NCBI GenBank assembly: GCA_947380835.1
Contig: CANCSL010000046.1
Span: forward strand, 1-8,437
Origin: Actinomycetota bacterium
Lineage (GTDB): Bacteria; Actinomycetota; Actinomycetes; Nanopelagicales; Nanopelagicaceae
DNA: 8,437 nucleotides
Direction: 5' to 3'
Below, piece by piece: positions 5,695 through 8,437 of this stretch. The position numbers and the translations under genes were made by a program. The notes under the pieces were generated by a model. That model was not told where the DNA came from and did no database searches. It worked only from the letters and a program-made list of their open reading frames with translations. How positions within the stretch are numbered: the first letter of the stretch is position 1; each line of letters begins with the position of its first letter.

Positions 5695-6214
5695 ACCAAC
5701 TCAGCATGTTCCAACTCAGCATGTTCCAACTCAGCATGTTCCAACTCGGCACGTTCTGAGATTGGATTCATCGGGCGCTCGACCATCTTTTTCTGGAAGA
5801 GGTTCCAGGATTGTTTCATTCTCGGATAAAGGGAGTGCAATCCTTGAATTTCTCTTACTAGCTCTCCCGCTTTTTCTTCCGCTCACGCTCTTTCTTGCAA
5901 ATGTAAGCCACAAATCGCAAATTGAATTTGATGCAAATAATCTTGCCAGGCAATTAGTCCGCGCCTATGCAACGAGTCCCGATGCATCGGTAGCCCCGTT
6001 GAGAGTTGCAAAAGTAGAGCAGACTTTCGAAGAACATATTTTGAAACCCCACGGGATAACAGTTCCGGCTTCGTTCTCAATCAATTGCTCTTCCAATCCC
6101 TGTTTGTCCCCCGGATCTCGAATTGAACTTACGGTCTCGTTAACTTCCTTATCGAGCGCTAGCAAGGCGTCTGCAAAAGTCATCGAATATGTTGACCAAT
6201 GGAGAAACTCATGA
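5684..6214 (+). CDS. TadE-type pseudopilin (second copy) with PTQHV repeats
   Basis: A second TadE-family pseudopilin. With the start at GTG 5684 it has 176 residues. The leader ends SFSDKG at 45-50, followed by SAILEFLLLALPLFLPLTLF and LANV (51-74). Cutting after Gly50 puts Glu at +5, the canonical type IVb pattern. The external part starts SHKSQIEFDANNLARQLVRA, typical of TadE, and contains a Cys pair (NCSSNPC, Cys135 and Cys140) that could form a disulphide. Residues 5-24 are PTQHV three times then PTRHV, encoded by the 15-bp tandem repeat in frame. The start is uncertain: GTG 5684 overlaps the previous gene by 11 bp and lacks a Shine-Dalgarno; GTG 5618 has AGGAGG but overlaps by 77 bp; TTG 5762 would remove the repeats. 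The stop overlaps the tadG-like gene by ATGA. Confidence 0.8.
   Translation: MKTEPTQHVPTQHVPTQHVPTRHVLRLDSSGARPSFSGRGSRIVSFSDKGSAILEFLLLALPLFLPLTLFLANVSHKSQIEFDANNLARQLVRAYATSPDASVAPLRVAKVEQTFEEHILKPHGITVPASFSINCSSNPCLSPGSRIELTVSLTSLSSASKASAKVIEYVDQWRNS
5696..5755. repeat. Four-copy 15-bp tandem repeat in the N-terminal part of the second tadE
   Basis: The unit CCAACTCAGCATGTT is repeated at 5696-5710, 5711-5725 and 5726-5740 without change; the copy at 5741-5755 differs at two bases (CAG to CGG, CAT to CAC). The length is a multiple of three, so copy-number change would keep the frame and add or remove PTQHV units. All three forward frames are open through the array. The array begins one base after the stop of the preceding tadE. 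Confidence 0.95.
6201..6204 (+). promoter_or_regulatory. Ribosome-binding site fixing the tadG-like start at 6211
   Basis: GGAG lies six bases before ATG 6211. ATG 6199, four codons upstream in the same frame, has no comparable site. ATG 6211 also forms the ATGA overlap seen at other junctions of the cluster. Confidence 0.65.
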
Positions 6215-6747
6215 GAATTGATTTACTACAGACGTGGTTTCATTTGAAAATCGAGAGGAAAGTAATTGCTTCGAATCGAATGATTAATAGAGATGAAGGC
6301 TCGCTCACTATTTTCATTTCGACGCTATTTCTTCTAACTTTGATTTTTTCGTTTGAAACGATTGATATTGCCAATTCTTACTTAGCCAAGCGGCACCTCA
6401 TCCAAATAGGCGAGTCGGCGCTGCAACGTGGCGCTCACCAAATTTCGCAGGATAGATATTTCAATAGCGACTTAACGATTGAATCATTCTCATCGGGGGT
6501 GGCTCACTTTCGAGTTCCTATCGATTGCGTAAATGCTCGTTCGGCTTTTGATCAGGAGATTCGAGCCGAACACCTAGGAAGCCAGGCAATCGAGACCATT
6601 GATTGGTCGTGCCTCAACGACGTACTTATTGCAAAGTTACGCGCCAAAATTCAGCCCCCGTTGGTGGTTCCGTTGCTCTCCGCTTTGACCGGTAACTCCA
6701 TTTCCATCGAAGCGACGGTATCGGCTTCTTCGGTTATCGGCAGTTAA
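6211..6747 (+). CDS. TadG/TadE-like protein with N-terminal membrane helix (helicase/secretion neighbourhood type)
   Basis: Last gene of the Tad cluster. The 178-residue protein has a 30-residue leader ending RDEG, then a hydrophobic helix at 31-53 (SLTIFISTLFLLTLIFSFET), followed by IDIANSYLAKRHLIQIGESA, the pattern of the TadG N-terminal domain and of the short TadE-like proteins found at the end of actinobacterial Tad clusters. After the putative cut at Gly30, position +5 is Phe, not Glu, which is usual in this subgroup as I recall it. Residues 54-178 should be outside the membrane; Cys106 and Cys134 could pair. Unlike proteobacterial TadG there is no von Willebrand A domain, since the protein is too short. 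Start ATG 6211 overlaps the preceding stop by ATGA and has GGAG six bases upstream. Only 43 bp separate its stop from prfB. Confidence 0.78.
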   Translation: MRIDLLQTWFHLKIERKVIASNRMINRDEGSLTIFISTLFLLTLIFSFETIDIANSYLAKRHLIQIGESALQRGAHQISQDRYFNSDLTIESFSSGVAHFRVPIDCVNARSAFDQEIRAEHLGSQAIETIDWSCLNDVLIAKLRAKIQPPLVVPLLSALTGNSISIEATVSASSVIGS

Positions 6748-6778
6748 ATTCAAGAAATTCCCACTCCCCAAGACCCAT

Positions 6779-6784
6779 TACTCT
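6779..6784 (+). promoter_or_regulatory. Possible -10 element for leaderless prfB transcription
   Basis: TACTCT fits the TANNNT actinobacterial -10 pattern and ends six bases before the GTG of prfB. Transcription would then start at or next to the start codon. No Shine-Dalgarno precedes the GTG, which agrees with a leaderless mRNA, common in Actinobacteria. No clear -35 hexamer is seen. Confidence 0.35.
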
Positions 6785-6790
6785 TTACCC

Positions 6791-7897
6791 GTGGCCGCCC
6801 GTGAATTCGAACTCGAGATCAAGAATCTCGATGTCACCTTGGCGGCGATCGAGCAGGTCCTCAATCTTCCCAAATTGATGAAAGATGCGGTCGAACTTGA
6901 GGCTGAAGCTAGCGCTCCCGACCTTTGGGACGATCCGGAAAAGGCCCAGGTAGTTACCAGCCGCCTATCTCGAGTGCAGGTTGTGATCACCCGCGTTTCC
7001 ACGATTCGTCGTCGCCTGGATGATGTTCCGATTCTTATTGAACTAGCCCGCGAAGAGGGCGATGAAAAAGCATTGATCGACGCCGGCCAAGAATTGGATG
7101 ACGTCACGAAATCCATCCGAGATCTAGAAGTCCAAACTTTGCTCAGTGGCGAATACGACGAGCGCGATGCTCTAGTCACGATTCGCTCCGAAGCCGGGGG
7201 AGTCGAAGCTGCTGACTGGGCTGAAATGTTGATGCGCATGTACCTGCGATATTGCGAGCGCCACCATTTCAAAGTGGACGTTCTTGAAACCTCCTACGCC
7301 GAAGAAGCCGGCATCAAGTCCACGACTTTCCGTGTCAGCACGCCATATGCATACGGGACTTTGTCGGTCGAGCAGGGGACTCATCGCTTAGTTCGCATCT
7401 CACCTTTCGACAGCCAGAGCCGCCGCCACACTTCATTTGCTGGCGTCGAAGTCGTTCCCGTTGTCGAACAGAGTGACCACATCGATATCGATGAAAAAGA
7501 GATTCGCGTCGATGTTTATCGTTCTTCCGGTCCTGGCGGCCAGGGCGTTAACACCACCGACTCCGCGGTCCGCATTACCCACTTGGCTTCAGGCATCGTG
7601 GTTTCCTGCCAAAACGAACGTTCGCAAATTCAGAATAAAGCCACCGCGATGGCCGTTCTCCAGTCAAAGCTTTTGGAACGTCGTCGCCAAGAGGAGCGCG
7701 CCCGCATTGATGCCCTCAAGGGTGATAACTCCGGCTCGTGGGGTAACCAAATGCGTTCTTATGTCTTGGCGCCGTATCAAATGGTCAAAGACTTGCGAAC
7801 CGATTTCGAAGTTGGAAATCCGGCTGGCGTCCTAGATGGCGACATCGATGGCTTTATCGAAGCCGGAATCAAGTGGCGCAAGCGCAGCGAGGGCTAG
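6791..7897 (+). CDS. prfB: Peptide chain release factor 2 (RF2)
   Basis: Cytoplasmic translation termination factor that recognises UGA and UAA stop codons and triggers peptidyl-tRNA hydrolysis in the ribosome. The 368-residue length is normal for RF2. The N-terminal helical domain includes APDLWDDPEKAQ (42-53). The codon-recognition tripeptide SPF is at 204-206 in VRISPFDSQSRRHTSF, which marks RF2 rather than RF1 (RF1 has a PxT motif). The catalytic GGQ is at 249-251 in SSGPGGQGVNTTDSAVR, whose Gln is the usual methylation site. The C-terminus DLRTDFEVGNPAGVLDGDID is typical. The frame is continuous from GTG 6791, so the programmed +1 frameshift at an early UGA known from E. coli prfB is absent. 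No Shine-Dalgarno is seen. Base composition is more GC-rich than in the tad genes. It is followed by ftsE, a common actinobacterial pairing. Confidence 0.97.
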   Translation: MAAREFELEIKNLDVTLAAIEQVLNLPKLMKDAVELEAEASAPDLWDDPEKAQVVTSRLSRVQVVITRVSTIRRRLDDVPILIELAREEGDEKALIDAGQELDDVTKSIRDLEVQTLLSGEYDERDALVTIRSEAGGVEAADWAEMLMRMYLRYCERHHFKVDVLETSYAEEAGIKSTTFRVSTPYAYGTLSVEQGTHRLVRISPFDSQSRRHTSFAGVEVVPVVEQSDHIDIDEKEIRVDVYRSSGPGGQGVNTTDSAVRITHLASGIVVSCQNERSQIQNKATAMAVLQSKLLERRRQEERARIDALKGDNSGSWGNQMRSYVLAPYQMVKDLRTDFEVGNPAGVLDGDIDGFIEAGIKWRKRSEG

Positions 7898-7923
7898 TTT
7901 TCCCTCTCGAACACCCACCTCTC

Positions 7924-7983
7924 AGGCTCAATTAATCTTTCTAACACCCGTTTTGGCGCGTATTTCCGCCTGATTGAGAGCCT
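7924..7983. terminator. Imperfect inverted repeat downstream of prfB, possible terminator
   Basis: AGGCTCAAT (7924-7932) pairs with ATTGAGAGCCT (7973-7983) with a two-base bulge; a small GGCG/CGCC stem (7955-7958 with 7967-7970) lies inside the large loop. There is no T-run after it, so intrinsic termination is doubtful. Confidence 0.2.
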
Positions 7984-8021
7984 TGCTACCTAAACTGGGC
8001 GTTCTGTAGGGGAGTTCCGCC

Positions 8022-8033
8022 GGGAAATTTCCC
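8022..8033. promoter_or_regulatory. Perfect 12-bp palindrome upstream of ftsE
   Basis: GGGAAATTTCCC is a perfect dyad 24 bp before the ftsE start. It could be an operator half-pair, but about two perfect 12-bp palindromes are expected by chance in a window of this size. Confidence 0.2.
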
Positions 8034-8048
8034 ACTCATGACTTAAAC

Positions 8049-8054
8049 GAGGTG
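8049..8054 (+). promoter_or_regulatory. Ribosome-binding site for ftsE
   Basis: GAGGTG lies three bases before GTG 8058, with the GAGG core five bases before it. The in-frame GTG at 8052 is part of the site itself, so GTG 8058 is preferred. Confidence 0.6.
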
Positions 8055-8057
8055 CTT

Positions 8058-8437
8058 GTGATTCGCTTTGAGAACGTAACCAAGATGTATCCCAAACAGG
8101 AGCGTCCAGCTCTCGACGGGGTCGACCTGGAAATCCTCAAGGGCGAGTTCGTCTTTCTTGTTGGACTTTCGGGTTCTGGTAAGTCCACCTTCCTTCGCCT
8201 GGTCTTGCGCGAAGAGAAGCCGTCCTCGGGAAACATCGTTGTCGCCGGCAAGGATCTCAATACCCTTTCCAAGCACAAGGTGCCTGAACTGCGTCGCCAA
8301 GTTGGCACCGTATTCCAGGATTTTCGCCTTCTGCCTAACAAGACCGTTGCCGAAAACGTGGCTTTCACTTTGCACGTTCTTGGATATTCGCAAAAAGAAA
8401 TCAACCGCGAAGTTCCCGAAGTTCTCGAACTTGTCGG
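8058..8437 (+). CDS. ftsE: Cell-division ATP-binding protein FtsE, 5' part, runs off the window
   Basis: ABC-type ATPase that with the membrane protein FtsX regulates septal peptidoglycan hydrolysis during cell division. The first 126 codons are visible. MIRFENVTKMYP (1-12) is the typical FtsE opening; RPALDGVDLEILKGEFVFLV follows at 16-35. Walker A is GLSGSGKST (36-44) and the Q-loop is VFQDFRLLPNKT (85-96) with Gln87. The close match to actinobacterial FtsE (GEFVFL, RRQVGTVFQDFRLL, VAENVAF, NREVPEVLELV) separates it from other ABC transporter ATPases. The signature motif and Walker B lie beyond the window. Start GTG 8058 is preferred over GTG 8052 because of GAGG five bases upstream and because FtsE usually begins MI-x-F/L. 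ftsX, then smpB, would be expected downstream. The 160-bp gap after prfB could hold its own promoter; none is clear. Confidence 0.93.
   Translation, partial: MIRFENVTKMYPKQERPALDGVDLEILKGEFVFLVGLSGSGKSTFLRLVLREEKPSSGNIVVAGKDLNTLSKHKVPELRRQVGTVFQDFRLLPNKTVAENVAFTLHVLGYSQKEINREVPEVLELV

Noticed and set aside
5696..5755. CRISPR or mobile-element terminal repeats
   Set aside because: Direct 15-bp units without spacers, no transposase and no target-site duplication nearby.
6778..7272. Long minus-strand open frame opposite prfB
   Set aside because: Ser/Arg-rich translation with no recognisable pattern, opposite a clear prfB; a shadow of its codon bias.
8036..8404. Minus-strand open frames opposite ftsE
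   Set aside because: They lie opposite the well-matched FtsE sequence and show no domain features.

Overview
The window looks like chromosomal DNA from a Gram-positive, moderate-GC actinobacterium. Three things point there. The gene pair prfB-ftsE is a common actinobacterial arrangement. The Tad pilus cluster has the simplified single-membrane set (tadA-tadB-tadC-flp-tadE-tadE-tadG, no secretin or outer-membrane genes). Many genes start with GTG or TTG. The modest GC content (clearly below Streptomyces or Mycobacterium) fits small-genome freshwater Actinobacteria such as the Nanopelagicales/acI group, but that placement is an inference from memory.

Layout. Positions 1-483 hold the 3' part of a short-chain dehydrogenase/reductase gene whose last codons begin a four-copy 36-bp tandem repeat (451-592). 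A convergent minus-strand gene (603-1046) encodes a small four-helix membrane protein. Divergent from it, 52 bp away, is a gene for a degenerate GGDEF-like protein (1099-1533). From 1631 to 6747 runs a Tad/Flp pilus cluster: tadA (ATPase), tadB and tadC (inner-membrane platform), a Flp-like pilin, two TadE-type pseudopilins and a TadG-like protein. ATGA or near-zero junctions link tadA-tadB-tadC and flp-tadE-tadE-tadG; a 172-bp gap with a 26-bp tandem repeat and a consensus DnaA box separates the two blocks. prfB (6791-7897, peptide chain release factor 2) and the first 126 codons of ftsE (from 8058) follow.

How the genes work together. TadA hydrolyses ATP and drives the TadB/TadC membrane platform, which should extrude a thin pilus of the small Flp-like subunit; the TadE/TadG proteins are minor pilin-like parts. 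No prepilin peptidase and no TadZ/Ssd-type ATPase is encoded here. The position where TadZ/Ssd would be expected, just upstream of tadA, is taken by the degenerate GGDEF protein. prfB and ftsE are housekeeping genes with a visibly more GC-rich composition than the tad genes.

Most worth a second look: the degenerate GGDEF protein next to tadA; the long hydrophilic leaders on TadA, TadB and the Flp-like pilin; and three unrelated tandem-repeat arrays (36, 26 and 15 bp), each at or just after a stop codon.
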